Origin: Kribbella kalugense
GTDB taxonomy: Bacteria; Actinomycetota; Actinomycetes; Propionibacteriales; Kribbellaceae
DNA: 64,000 nt
Direction: 5' to 3'
NCBI RefSeq assembly: GCF_004365875.1
Contig: NZ_SODF01000002.1
Span: 2,668,971 to 2,732,970, forward strand
Below are positions 57,035-64,000 of the stretch, piece after piece (the stretch's first letter is position 1; the number at the start of each line of letters is the position of its first letter). The translations under genes and the position numbers were made by a program. The notes under the pieces are model-generated. The model was not told the origin of the DNA. It was given only the letters and a program-made list of their open reading frames with translations, and did not search any database.

Positions 57035-58261
57035 ATGGGTGACGTGCTGAAGCTCGACACGATCGAGCACGCGATCGACGAGATCCGGGCCGGGCGGCCG
57101 GTGATCGTGGTCGACGACGAAGACCGCGAGAACGAGGGCGACCTGATCTTCGCCGCGTCCAAGGCGACGCCGGACCTGCTGGCGTTCTTGATCCGCTACA
57201 GCTCGGGCGTGGTGTGTGTGCCGATGGAGGGTGCGGAGCTGGACCGGCTCGGCATCCCGCTGATGACGCCGCACAACCGGGAGCGGATGCGGACGGCGTA
57301 CACGATCTCGGTCGATGCGCGGGACGGGATCAGCACCGGCATCTCCGCGGCCGACCGGACCCGGACCATTCGGGTGCTGGCGGACTCGGCCTCGGAGTCG
57401 TACGACCTGGTGCAGCCAGGGCACGTGTTCCCGCTGCGCGGGCGTGAGGGCGGCGTACTCGTCCGGCCCGGGCACACCGAGGCGTCGATCGACCTGGCCC
57501 GGCTGGCCGGGTTGACACCGACCGCGGTGATTTCCGAGCTGGTGAACGACGACGGCACGATGAAGCGTGGTGTCGAGCTGCGGACGTTCGCCGACGAGCA
57601 CGGGTTGGTACTCGTGTCGATCGACGACCTGATCCGCTACAGGCGTCGTACCGAGTCCCAGATCGAGCGGGTCGCGACGACCACATTGCCCACGCAGTAT
57701 GGCGATTTTGTTGCCCACGGCTACCGGAACACGGTGGACGGGTCGGAGCAGCTGGCGCTGGTTCGCGGCGAGATCGGGGACGGGCCGACGTTGGTCCGGC
57801 TGCACTCCGAATGCCTGACCGGGGACGTGTTCGGATCGCTGCGCTGCGACTGCGGACCGCAGCTGGACGAGGCGATGCGGCAGGTCGCGGCTGAAGGCGG
57901 TGTGGTGGTGTACCTGCGCGGTCACGAGGGCCGCGGGATCGGGCTGCTGCACAAGCTGCAGGCGTACGAGCTACAGGACGCCGGCCGGGACACGGTCGAC
58001 GCGAACCTCGATCTCGGGCTGCCCGCGGACGCTCGCGACTACGGCACCGGCGCGCAGATCCTGGCCGATCTGGGCGTTAAGGAGGTGCGCCTGCTGACGA
58101 ACAACCCGGACAAGCTGGCCGGCGTCCAGGGCTACGGCATCGACGTGGTCGAGCGGCGCGGCATCTCCATCGACCCGACCGAACACAACCTGCGGTACCT
58201 GCGGACCAAACGAGACCGCATGGGTCACGCCGTCCTGGCTGAAGAGAACGGAGCCGGCTGA
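57035..58261 (+). CDS. ribBA: Bifunctional DHBP synthase / GTP cyclohydrolase II
   Basis: A 408-residue fusion making both riboflavin precursors. Residues 1-205 are the DHBP synthase: TIEHAIDEIRAGRPVIVVDD with EDRENEGDL, then GHVFPLRGREGGVLVRPGHT. Residues 206-400 are GTP cyclohydrolase II with zinc cysteines in HSECLTGDVFGSLRCDCGPQ, then RGHEGRGIGLLHKLQAYELQ. Both active sites look intact. It starts 1 bp after ribM and its stop shares a base with the ribH start. Confidence 0.96.
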   Translation: MGDVLKLDTIEHAIDEIRAGRPVIVVDDEDRENEGDLIFAASKATPDLLAFLIRYSSGVVCVPMEGAELDRLGIPLMTPHNRERMRTAYTISVDARDGISTGISAADRTRTIRVLADSASESYDLVQPGHVFPLRGREGGVLVRPGHTEASIDLARLAGLTPTAVISELVNDDGTMKRGVELRTFADEHGLVLVSIDDLIRYRRRTESQIERVATTTLPTQYGDFVAHGYRNTVDGSEQLALVRGEIGDGPTLVRLHSECLTGDVFGSLRCDCGPQLDEAMRQVAAEGGVVVYLRGHEGRGIGLLHKLQAYELQDAGRDTVDANLDLGLPADARDYGTGAQILADLGVKEVRLLTNNPDKLAGVQGYGIDVVERRGISIDPTEHNLRYLRTKRDRMGHAVLAEENGAG

Positions 58262-58731
58262 TGTCCGGTAGCGGAGCACCCACCATCGAGGTCCCCCGGG
58301 TCGAAGGCGCGCGCGTCGCGATCGTCGTCGCCCAGTGGCACCCCAAGGTCACCGACGGCCTGCTGGCCGGTGCCCTCCGCGCGCTCGACGACTCCGGCGT
58401 CACCGAGCACACCGTCGTACGCGTGCCTGGATCCTTCGAGCTCCCGGTGGCCTCGTTGCATGCGGCAAAGTCCGGGTACGACGCGGTGGTGGCCCTCGGC
58501 GTGGTCATCCGGGGCGACACACCGCACTTCGAGTACGTCTGCCAGGCCGCGACCGAGGGGCTGATGCAGGTCGGCGTCACGACCGGCGTCCCGGTCGGCT
58601 TCGGCGTACTCACCTGCGACAACGACCCCCAGGCCCTCGACCGCGCCGGCCTCCCCGACAGCCGCGAAGACAAGGGCTATGAGGCAACCCAGGCCGCCCT
58701 GTCCACCCTCCTAGCGATCCGCGAGTTGTAG
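58261..58731 (+). CDS. ribH: 6,7-dimethyl-8-ribityllumazine synthase
   Basis: Condenses the pyrimidine and the butanone phosphate into lumazine. The 156-residue protein has RVAIVVAQWHPKVTDGLLAG, the RVPGSFELPVAS loop, ALGVVIRGDTPHFEYVC with the catalytic His, and GFGVLTCDNDPQALDRAG. It is the last rib gene and overlaps the convergent epimerase gene by 21 bp. The operon encodes every riboflavin enzyme except the phosphatase. Confidence 0.97.
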   Translation: MSGSGAPTIEVPRVEGARVAIVVAQWHPKVTDGLLAGALRALDDSGVTEHTVVRVPGSFELPVASLHAAKSGYDAVVALGVVIRGDTPHFEYVCQAATEGLMQVGVTTGVPVGFGVLTCDNDPQALDRAGLPDSREDKGYEATQAALSTLLAIREL

Positions 58732-59589
58732 ACCTCCTGGGGCCCAGAGTGCGGCGACGTCTTCGCCTGCTGCGTCGCGGCGCTTCAGGTCGGCGAGGAA
58801 TTCGATGAAGTCGTGCTCCGGGCGCCAGCCGAGCAGGTCGGCCGCCTCGCTGAGGTCGTGCTGCTCGACGCTGTCCGGTAGCGCGATCCCGTGGCGTTCG
58901 ATCAATGCCGCTGCGCCCGGCAGCCGCGATTCCGACCACTCGGCACCGCGCTTGGCGAAGTCGGCGCGGACCTCCTCCGGCATGCCGTGGTCGCTGTGCA
59001 CGATCGTGCGGAACAGGTCGAAGCGGTGCGCGAGCGCGGCCTCGGTCGCGGCAGCCGTTGCGGTCGCAATGTCGCGGACGTCGACGCCGTTGCGCAGGAG
59101 CCGCTCGCCCCAGCGCAGGTAGGGCTCGGGCACGAAGCCGTGGTAGCGCAGGAGCGCGACCGAGGCCCCGGTGGTCTCCTGGTACATCTTCCACAGGTCC
59201 TCGCCGAGGACCTTGGTGACGCTGTAGACGCTGCCCCAGCCGTACGCCATCGAGGACGCGAAGACGACGCTCTGGATGCCGGCCGCACGGCACGCCTGTA
59301 CGACGTTGAACGTGCCGTCGACGTTGACCGCGAAGATCGTCGCGTCGCTGACGCCGGGGCGGTGGGCGTTGTGCCAGGCCGCGAGGTGCACGACCGCATC
59401 GCAACCTTCCACCGCCTCGAGCACGTCGGTCGGCGTGCGGGTGTCGCAGCGCACGAACTCGCCGAGGTCCGCGGGATCAGGCGAGGGGATAACGTCCGCC
59501 CGGCGCACGTGGTGGCCCGCCGCGGCGAGCCGTCGGGAGACCTCCCGTCCGGCGATGCCTGATGCTCCGGTGACCAGGACGGTGCTCAT
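58711..59589 (-). CDS. NAD-dependent epimerase/dehydratase
   Basis: A 292-residue extended SDR. The NAD loop is TGASGIAGREVSRRL, HLAAWHN follows, and the catalytic pair is in YSVTK with FASSMAYGWGS before it. The substrate-side C-terminal part includes LLGWRPEHDFIEFLADLKRR. These features fit a nucleotide-sugar or uronate-dehydrogenase-like enzyme; I cannot choose. ATG 59589 is the only family-like start. It is monocistronic and convergent with the rib operon. Confidence 0.88.
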   Translation of the reverse strand: MSTVLVTGASGIAGREVSRRLAAAGHHVRRADVIPSPDPADLGEFVRCDTRTPTDVLEAVEGCDAVVHLAAWHNAHRPGVSDATIFAVNVDGTFNVVQACRAAGIQSVVFASSMAYGWGSVYSVTKVLGEDLWKMYQETTGASVALLRYHGFVPEPYLRWGERLLRNGVDVRDIATATAAATEAALAHRFDLFRTIVHSDHGMPEEVRADFAKRGAEWSESRLPGAAALIERHGIALPDSVEQHDLSEAADLLGWRPEHDFIEFLADLKRRDAAGEDVAALWAPGGLQLADR

Positions 59590-59623
59590 GCGGATCCTCC
59601 ACGTGGCGTCGGGAAGCGCGGAC

Positions 59624-59645
59624 GGGGGCGACCCTACTCGCCCCC
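59624..59645. terminator. Terminator of the duplicated-domain gene
   Basis: GGGGGCGA (59624-59631) and TCGCCCCC (59638-59645) form an 8-bp perfect stem with a 6-nt loop downstream of the minus-strand gene that ends at 59676. Between stem and gene CCTAGGAGATGCG is repeated at 59661 and 59675, across the stop codon. Confidence 0.65.
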
Positions 59646-59675
59646 GCCGAGGAGCCCGTTCCTAGGAGATGCGGC

Positions 59676-60635
59676 CTAGGAGATGCGCGTGTGGTTCATG
59701 TGCCAGTTCGGCAGCCAGGTCTTGCCGCCGTCGGTGGAGAAGGACTGTTCCCAGGAGGCTTTGTCGGTGCCGGGCGTCCAGAGGAAGCGGACGTCAACAG
59801 GCTGGCCTTCGATGAAGTCGGGGCCTTCGAAGGTGCCGACGCCGTCGCGGAAGGAGCCGATGACGGGAGTCTCCAGGTTGCCGCGGAGGCTGTTGATCCA
59901 GTGGATCGCCCAGGTCTTCGTGTCCGGGCTGTAGATCCGGAAGGTGGCGCCGCGGAACCCCTCGGTCGGGAACCAGCCCTCGTCGAAGCTGATGGCGCCG
60001 TCGAAGTACGTCGTGACCTCCACCGTCGCGTCCATTTCGTACCACTCGGCCGGCTCGCCGAGCATCGGCCGCCGGCGGAGGTTGTGGAAGGACCAGCGGC
60101 CGACGAGGAAGTCGAAGTCGTCGGTGACCTTCGGTACGTCGAGAGCCGGCGGCGGAGTGTCTCGCCGGGTGAAGTCCATGGTCCAGTTGGTTTCCCAGGT
60201 CTTGCCGCCGTCGCTCGAGTAGGCCTGCTCCCAGTGCGCGGTCTGCTCGGTGATGTCCGACCATTCGTAGCTGCACAGGATCGGGAACCCGTCCAGCGAG
60301 TCCTCGCCGACCAGCCGGCAGGTCTTGCCGTCCTCCGACCAGCCACCCCGCACCGGCGGGTACAGCTGCATCGTCGTGCTGTTGATCCACCAGATGCTCC
60401 ACTCTTCGGCCACCGGGTCGAACAGTCGCAGCGACAGGCCGTACGACCCCTTCGTCGGGAACCGCATCTCGTCGATGCTGATCTGCCCGTCGAAGTACGT
60501 GCGCGCGGTCGTGGTGCCGTCGTACTCCAGCCACTCGTCGCAGCCGGCGAAGGCCTGCTTCAGGGTCCGGTGCCGGACGTCGAAGTACCCGTTGAGGAAG
60601 TCGAAGTCGCCGGTCGCCTTGGTCCAAGTCGTCAT
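59676..60635 (-). CDS. Protein with two tandem copies of an unassigned domain
   Basis: A 319-residue soluble protein built from two copies of a ~155-residue domain. Copy 1 (residues about 8-160) has FDFLNGYFDVRHR, TTTARTYFDGQISIDEMRFP, EEWSIWWINSTTMQL and WEQAYSSDGGKTWETNWTMD. Copy 2 has FDFLVGRWSFHNLR, VEVTTYFDGAISFDEGWFP, KTWAIHWINSLRGNL and WEQSFSTDGGKTWLPNWHMN. The spacing suggests a lipocalin-like beta barrel (DUF1579-like), but I do not know the function. No signal peptide is visible. It is divergent from a WYL regulator, and a perfect 8-bp inverted repeat overlaps its start codon. Confidence 0.82.
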   Translation of the reverse strand: MTTWTKATGDFDFLNGYFDVRHRTLKQAFAGCDEWLEYDGTTTARTYFDGQISIDEMRFPTKGSYGLSLRLFDPVAEEWSIWWINSTTMQLYPPVRGGWSEDGKTCRLVGEDSLDGFPILCSYEWSDITEQTAHWEQAYSSDGGKTWETNWTMDFTRRDTPPPALDVPKVTDDFDFLVGRWSFHNLRRRPMLGEPAEWYEMDATVEVTTYFDGAISFDEGWFPTEGFRGATFRIYSPDTKTWAIHWINSLRGNLETPVIGSFRDGVGTFEGPDFIEGQPVDVRFLWTPGTDKASWEQSFSTDGGKTWLPNWHMNHTRIS

Positions 60636-60656
60636 ACCGGCAAGCTTCGCCGGTAT
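60634..60656. promoter_or_regulatory. Operator ATACCGGC-N7-GCCGGTAT
   Basis: Perfect 8-bp arms with a 7-bp centre overlap the ATG of the duplicated-domain gene (60633-60635). It lies 42 bp from the divergent WYL regulator, its probable ligand. Binding would block the start of the minus-strand gene. Confidence 0.65.
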
Positions 60657-60685
60657 ACCTGACAGTCCATGGCAGTGTTTCGGGC

Positions 60686-60691
60686 TAACCT
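60686..60691 (+). promoter_or_regulatory. -10 element TAACCT, leaderless WYL start
   Basis: TAACCT is followed by 6 nt and ATG 60698. No ribosome site is visible. Confidence 0.45.
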
Positions 60692-60697
60692 CGGACC

Positions 60698-61663
60698 ATG
60701 CGTTCGAGCCGGCTGTTGTCGATCCTGCTGTTGCTGCAGACGCGCCGGCAGTTGACCGCGCGTGAGCTCGCCGACGAGCTCGAGGTCTCGCTGCGGACCA
60801 TCTACCGCGACGTCGAGGCGCTCGCGGCCGCCGGCGTCCCGGTGTACGCCGATCAGGGCCGGGCCGGCGGTTATCGACTGGTGGAGGGCTACCGGACCAG
60901 GCTGACCGGACTGACCGAGCAGGAGTCGGCCGCTCTCTTCCTGGTCGGCCTGCCGGGTGCGGCCGCGGCCTTCGGGCTGACCGCCGAGACGAGCGGGGCC
61001 GAGCTCAAGCTGCTCGCCGCTCTCGCTCCGGACCAGCGGGATCGGGCCGGTCGGCTGAAGAACCGCTTCCACCTCGACCTGCCCGCCTGGTACCAGGACG
61101 CCGAGGACTCACCGCATCTCGCGGCCGTCGCCGACGCTGTCCTCCACGACCGTCGGGTCAACGTGCTGTATCGCCGCTGGGAGGAGCCGCGCGAGGTCGA
61201 GCGCGTCCTGGAGCCGTACGGTCTCGTCCTCAAGAACGGCAGCTGGTACGTCGTCGGCGCGACCCCCGGCGGACTGCGCACGTACCGCGTGTCGAACATC
61301 CTCGAGTTGACGCCGACCGAGGACGAGTTCGAGCGGGCCGCGGACTTCAACCTGTCGGACTACTGGCGCGAGCACCTGGACGGATTCGACCGGGTCCGTC
61401 TCACCGCCGAGGCAGTCGTACGGGTCTCGGCGGGGCTGGCCGCGCGGATGTACGACGTCTCGTTCCCGAGCCTGGTCAAGGCGGTGGCGGCGGCCGAGCC
61501 GGAGCCCGACGGGAGCGTCGTGGTGACGATCCCGATCGAGTCGGTCCCGAACGCGGCGGCCACGCTGAGCCGGTTCGGAGCGGCTTTGGAGGTGCTGGAA
61601 CCCACTGAACTGCGGGCTGAACTGGCCGATCTCGGCCGTGCCCTGCTCGATCTCTACACCTGA
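60698..61663 (+). CDS. WYL-domain transcriptional regulator
   Basis: A 321-residue regulator with a DeoR-like winged helix (residues 1-60; LTARELADELEVSLRTIYRD and GVPVYADQGRAGGYRL). A WYL sensor domain follows (VLYRRWEEPREVERVLEPYG, KNGSWYVVGAT, RTYRVSNIL) and then the WCX C-terminal extension (VVRVSAGLAARMYDVSFP). WYL domains bind small ligands or nucleic acids and often control adjacent genes. It is divergent from the duplicated-domain gene. ATG 60698 is supported by the leaderless promoter. Confidence 0.93.
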   Translation: MRSSRLLSILLLLQTRRQLTARELADELEVSLRTIYRDVEALAAAGVPVYADQGRAGGYRLVEGYRTRLTGLTEQESAALFLVGLPGAAAAFGLTAETSGAELKLLAALAPDQRDRAGRLKNRFHLDLPAWYQDAEDSPHLAAVADAVLHDRRVNVLYRRWEEPREVERVLEPYGLVLKNGSWYVVGATPGGLRTYRVSNILELTPTEDEFERAADFNLSDYWREHLDGFDRVRLTAEAVVRVSAGLAARMYDVSFPSLVKAVAAAEPEPDGSVVVTIPIESVPNAAATLSRFGAALEVLEPTELRAELADLGRALLDLYT

Positions 61664-61679
61664 AGCCATCTGTTCTTGT

Positions 61680-61715
61680 CTCATATATTATGATTCTCGT
61701 ACTATATGAGAATCA
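61680..61715. promoter_or_regulatory. Two interlocked inverted repeats before the NmrA-like gene
   Basis: CTCATATA/TATATGAG (61680-61687, 61703-61710) and TGATTCTC/GAGAATCA (61691-61698, 61708-61715) are both perfect 8-bp pairs and interleave. TATGAT (61689-61694) is a near-consensus -10. The region is strikingly AT-rich for this genome. No adjacent regulator gene of the HxlR/PadR kind is seen. Confidence 0.6.
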
Positions 61716-61732
61716 GATCAGGAGGCGGGCGG

Positions 61733-62371
61733 ATGAGGATCACGGTGTTCGGCGCGACGGGCGGGATCGGCGGCCACGTCGTACGGCAGGCACTCGATGC
61801 GGGGCACAAGGTGACGGCGGTGGTTCGGACGTCGTCGACGTTCGAGGTCGAGCATCCGTCGCTGGACGTGGTTCGGGTGCCCGGTTTGGACGCCGAGGAG
61901 CCGCTCAGAGAAGCGATGGACGGCAGTACGGCGGTCATCTCCGCGGTGGGAGCGCGCGGCCGCAAGGACGGTCCGGTCGCGTCGAGCAGCACGCGGTCGA
62001 TCCTGGCCGCAATGAAGGCGTCCGGTGTACGGCGGTTTGTCGCGGTAAGCGCGGCGCCGCTCGGACCGGTCCCACCGGACGAGAGCTTCCTCAACCGGCG
62101 GGTGGTCTACCCGATGATCAACGCCTTCGCGGCCGACGTGTACGCCGACCTTCGCCTGATGGAAGCCGAGATCATGAGCAGCGGCCTGGACTGGCGGATC
62201 GTCCGGCCGCCGAAGCTCAACAACAAGCGGCTGACCGGTCACTACCGCACATTCGTCGGGGGCACCGTCCCGAAGGGGTACCTCGTCTCGCGTGCGGACG
62301 TGGCGCACCTGATGCTCGCGGTCATCGACGACCCGGCGACCGTCGGTCAGCCGGTCGGGGTGGCGTACTGA
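61733..62371 (+). CDS. NmrA-like NAD(P)-binding protein
   Basis: A 212-residue atypical SDR. The nucleotide loop VFGATGGIGGHVVRQALDAG is at the N-terminus; VRRFVAVSAAPLG and LDWRIVRPPKLNNKRLTG follow, and no YxxxK motif is evident. Such proteins are reductases or redox sensors of unclear substrate. ATG 61733 has AGGAGG 7 nt upstream; an in-frame ATG at 61706 lies in the operator. Its stop shares a base with the DUF1772-like gene. The two probably form a small regulated operon. Confidence 0.9.
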   Translation: MRITVFGATGGIGGHVVRQALDAGHKVTAVVRTSSTFEVEHPSLDVVRVPGLDAEEPLREAMDGSTAVISAVGARGRKDGPVASSSTRSILAAMKASGVRRFVAVSAAPLGPVPPDESFLNRRVVYPMINAFAADVYADLRLMEAEIMSSGLDWRIVRPPKLNNKRLTGHYRTFVGGTVPKGYLVSRADVAHLMLAVIDDPATVGQPVGVAY

Positions 62372-62859
62372 TGACGCGGTTCGTGCGCTCCGTGAGCCTG
62401 CTCTTCAGCGGACTGTTCGCCGGATTTCTGCTGGCTGTGTTGGTGCTCGAGAACTCGCTGCGAGGGTTCAACGGGACTGTCTACACGCAAGTGCGGTTGG
62501 TGGAGCTGGACTCGTTGGACAAGTTGGCGTCGGCAACGTTGATCCCGGCAATGATCACTGCGGTGGTGCTCGCGTTCCGGGTCAAGGGGATCGATCGGCA
62601 GATTGTGCTGTCGGCTGTTGCATTGCTGGTGGTCGTGTTCGTGACGACCTTCGTGATCAACCTGCCGATCAACTCCGACCAGACGTCCTGGTCAGTGCAG
62701 AATCCGCCGAGCGACTGGTCCTCCGTCCGGGACCGGTGGCAGTTGGCCCACGCTGTCCGGACCGTGGTGGCTTTGCTCGCCTTCGGCGTACTGATCGTCG
62801 GCAGTCAGCGGCGGCAGATCAAGGCAGTCTCGAAGGTGCCTGCTGAGGTCCACGGCTGA
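62371..62859 (+). CDS. DUF1772-like (anthrone-oxygenase-type) membrane protein
   Basis: A 162-residue protein with four hydrophobic segments. It has FAGFLLAVLVLENSLRGFNG near the N-terminus, TLIPAMITAVVLAF, VFVTTFVINLPINSD and WQLAHAVRTVVALLAFG, which together match the DUF1772 family. Some members act as anthrone oxygenases, most have no known function. The ATG shares one base with the NmrA-like stop. Its end overlaps the convergent P1 peptidase by 41 bp. Confidence 0.82.
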   Translation: MTRFVRSVSLLFSGLFAGFLLAVLVLENSLRGFNGTVYTQVRLVELDSLDKLASATLIPAMITAVVLAFRVKGIDRQIVLSAVALLVVVFVTTFVINLPINSDQTSWSVQNPPSDWSSVRDRWQLAHAVRTVVALLAFGVLIVGSQRRQIKAVSKVPAEVHG

Positions 62860-63802
62860 TCAGGTCGTGGGGTACGGCGCGGACGGTGCGGTTCTCGTAG
62901 CCGGTCGTGGTTTGCGCCATCGTGAGGGAGTTGAGGAGAGCCTCTTCGACGGACTCGGTGACGGCTTGGAACGGCGTACGAAGGTCGTGGTCCTGGTAGG
63001 TCGGCGTACGGCTGGTGGTGAAGGCGATCGCGTAGTCGCCGCTGCCGGGGGCGAAGTCGGAGCCGACGCGGCCCATCGCGAAGATCGCGCGCCGGGCGAG
63101 GCGACCGAGCTGGCGGGAGTCGAGGGGGAGATCGGTCGCGACCACGATCATGCAGGAGTTGCCGTCGGCATCGATCGGCTGAGCGGGGATCGGATTGCCC
63201 AGCACTGTGAGTAGTCCGGAGAAGTTCGCTTGCACGATCGCTCCGACAGTTCCGGCGGGGAGAGTACGGGAAGCGGTGCCGATGCCGGCCTTGAAGCCCA
63301 GGGCGCCCGTGCCGGTGCCGGCTCCGACGCATCCCTCGGCCGGGAGGTCGGACGAGGCTGTGTCCAGGGCTGCGTAGACGTGGTCGGGGGTGATCGGGCG
63401 GCGGCGGATGTCGGAGAGGTAGCCGTCGTTGGTTTCGCCGACGATCGGGTTGAGGCTGGTGGCGGTTGGGTTGCGTTCGAGCAGCCAACTCAGCAGGGCG
63501 TCCGCGACGCGGAACGTGCTGAGCGTGCCGGTGAGCAGGATCGGCGTCTCGATCACCCCGAGCTCGTCGACCTGCGTCGTGCCGATCAGCTTGCCGTACC
63601 CGTTGCCGACAGCAACAGCTGCCGGAAGCGTGCCGGCGTACCCCTCGGGCACGATCGCGGTGACGCCGGTGTTCAGGCCGTCGCCGGTGATCGTGGTCTG
63701 GCCGACCAGCACCCCGGGTACGTCGGTGATCGCGTTGAGCGGACCGGTGGGCAGGGTGCCGACGACGACGCCGAGGTCGCGGACTCTCCGGGGATTCTGC
63801 AT
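62819..63802 (-). CDS. P1 family (DmpA-like) aminopeptidase
   Basis: A 327-residue self-processing N-terminal nucleophile hydrolase. It has NAITDVPGVLVGQTTI, YGKLIGTTQVDELGVIETPI, NPIVGETNDGYLSDIRR and GTGALGFKAGIGTASR. The expected autocleavage point is before the Ser of GNSCMIVVATD, which would become the nucleophile of the small subunit. Family members cleave N-terminal D-amino acids, beta-peptides or nylon-type oligomers. ATG 63802 (MQNPRRVRDLG) is preferred; the open frame upstream is antisense to the MBL gene. Confidence 0.92.
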   Translation of the reverse strand: MQNPRRVRDLGVVVGTLPTGPLNAITDVPGVLVGQTTITGDGLNTGVTAIVPEGYAGTLPAAVAVGNGYGKLIGTTQVDELGVIETPILLTGTLSTFRVADALLSWLLERNPTATSLNPIVGETNDGYLSDIRRRPITPDHVYAALDTASSDLPAEGCVGAGTGTGALGFKAGIGTASRTLPAGTVGAIVQANFSGLLTVLGNPIPAQPIDADGNSCMIVVATDLPLDSRQLGRLARRAIFAMGRVGSDFAPGSGDYAIAFTTSRTPTYQDHDLRTPFQAVTESVEEALLNSLTMAQTTTGYENRTVRAVPHDLISRGPQQAPSRLP

Positions 63803-63807
63803 GCGGA

Positions 63808-63813
63808 TATCGT
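63808..63813 (+). promoter_or_regulatory. -10 element TATCGT, leaderless MBL start
   Basis: TATCGT is followed by exactly 7 nt and ATG 63821. The P1 peptidase starts 6 bp away in the opposite direction. Confidence 0.4.
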
Positions 63814-63820
63814 CGGCCAC

Positions 63821-64000
63821 ATGCTCGAGCACCTGACCGGCCGGGTCTGGCTCTACCCGCACGACCCCGACCCGGACGCGATCCGCCCGTCCGTCGCGGT
63901 GATCGCCGACGACCGCGGCTCCGTACTCGTCGACGCCGGCAACAGCCCCGAGCACGCGCGAGCGATCCGGACGGCGATCGCCGCGGCCGGGCTGCCCGCG
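63821..64000 (+). CDS. MBL-fold metallo-hydrolase (3' truncated by window edge)
   Basis: Only the first 60 residues are visible, from MLEHLTGRVWLYPHDPD to AAAGLPA. The strand pair SVAVIADDRGSVLVDAGNSP and the following helix ARAIRTAIAAAGL match the N-terminal part of metallo-beta-lactamase-fold hydrolases. The H-x-H-x-D-H metal motif should come just after the window. It is divergent from the P1 peptidase, 18 bp apart. Confidence 0.7.
   Translation, partial: MLEHLTGRVWLYPHDPDPDAIRPSVAVIADDRGSVLVDAGNSPEHARAIRTAIAAAGLPA

Noticed and set aside
1..64000. tRNA or rRNA genes, prophage or intact transposase
   Set aside because: No cloverleaf-like intergenic sequence, integrase, transposase or phage structural gene was seen on either strand.

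Overview
High-GC DNA with dense, head-to-tail, frequently 4-bp-overlapping (ATGA/GTGA) operons, GTG starts and many apparently leaderless promoters. The gene content (ergothioneine cluster, FolP2 and RibD-like reductase, F420-type PPOX oxidoreductase, RibM, PucR and WYL regulators, tail-anchored Ser/Thr kinase) points to a soil actinomycete. Nocardioidales or a Kribbella-like genus is my best guess, from gene style only. No rRNA, tRNA, CRISPR array, phage or intact insertion sequence was seen.

Layout. 1-4.3 kb: ABC-F ATPase fragment, CopB-type metal P-ATPase with a CsoR-like operator, a TetR/DUF2218 divergent pair. 4.3-12.6 kb: the least understood operon, an NCS1 permease, a short HyuA-type hydantoinase/oxoprolinase, three consecutive DUF917 (S-Me-THD) paralogues and a PucR regulator; three of its junctions contain linker mini-ORFs and hairpins. 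12.5-15.6 kb (minus): aldo/keto reductase, SDR and L-fuconate dehydratase of a non-phosphorylating L-fucose route. 15.7-18.0 kb: FolP2-like protein, RibD-C/DHFR-like reductase, LigB-like protein. 18.0-20.3 kb: TetR plus alpha/beta hydrolase and an unrecognised protein. 20.3-24.8 kb: siderophore-iron ABC importer with an FhuF-like [2Fe-2S] reductase behind a divergent iron box. 25.0-29.2 kb: egtABCD. 29.2-33.5 kb: sugar ABC importer divergent from its LacI regulator.

33.5-37.5 kb: hydrolase, secreted cell-wall amidase-like protein, an XRE-HTH/NBR1-Ig-like fusion, an AbiEi/DUF559 protein flanked by two copies of a nested palindrome, and a MarR regulator. 37.6-40.1 kb: drug-type ABC exporter controlled by that MarR. 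40.2-43.3 kb: PPOX oxidoreductase and cobL-cobM-cobK. 43.3-46.0 kb: rpe, MFS exporter, HAD phosphatase. 46.0-47.6 kb: two tandem CE4 deacetylases. 47.6-50.0 kb: amino-acid ABC importer. 50.1-54.4 kb: GQP-repeat HTH protein, secreted vWA protein and tail-anchored kinase around a cluster of TTTGC-type palindromes. 54.4-58.7 kb: FMN riboswitch and ribD-ribE-ribM-ribBA-ribH. 58.7-64.0 kb: epimerase, duplicated-domain protein divergent from a WYL regulator, NmrA/DUF1772 pair, P1 peptidase and the start of an MBL-fold hydrolase.

A cross-cutting signal is a TANNNT hexamer placed exactly 6-7 nt before the start codon of 13 genes, as expected for leaderless mRNAs. I used it to choose several starts. 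All family assignments come from reading the translations; no database search was run.
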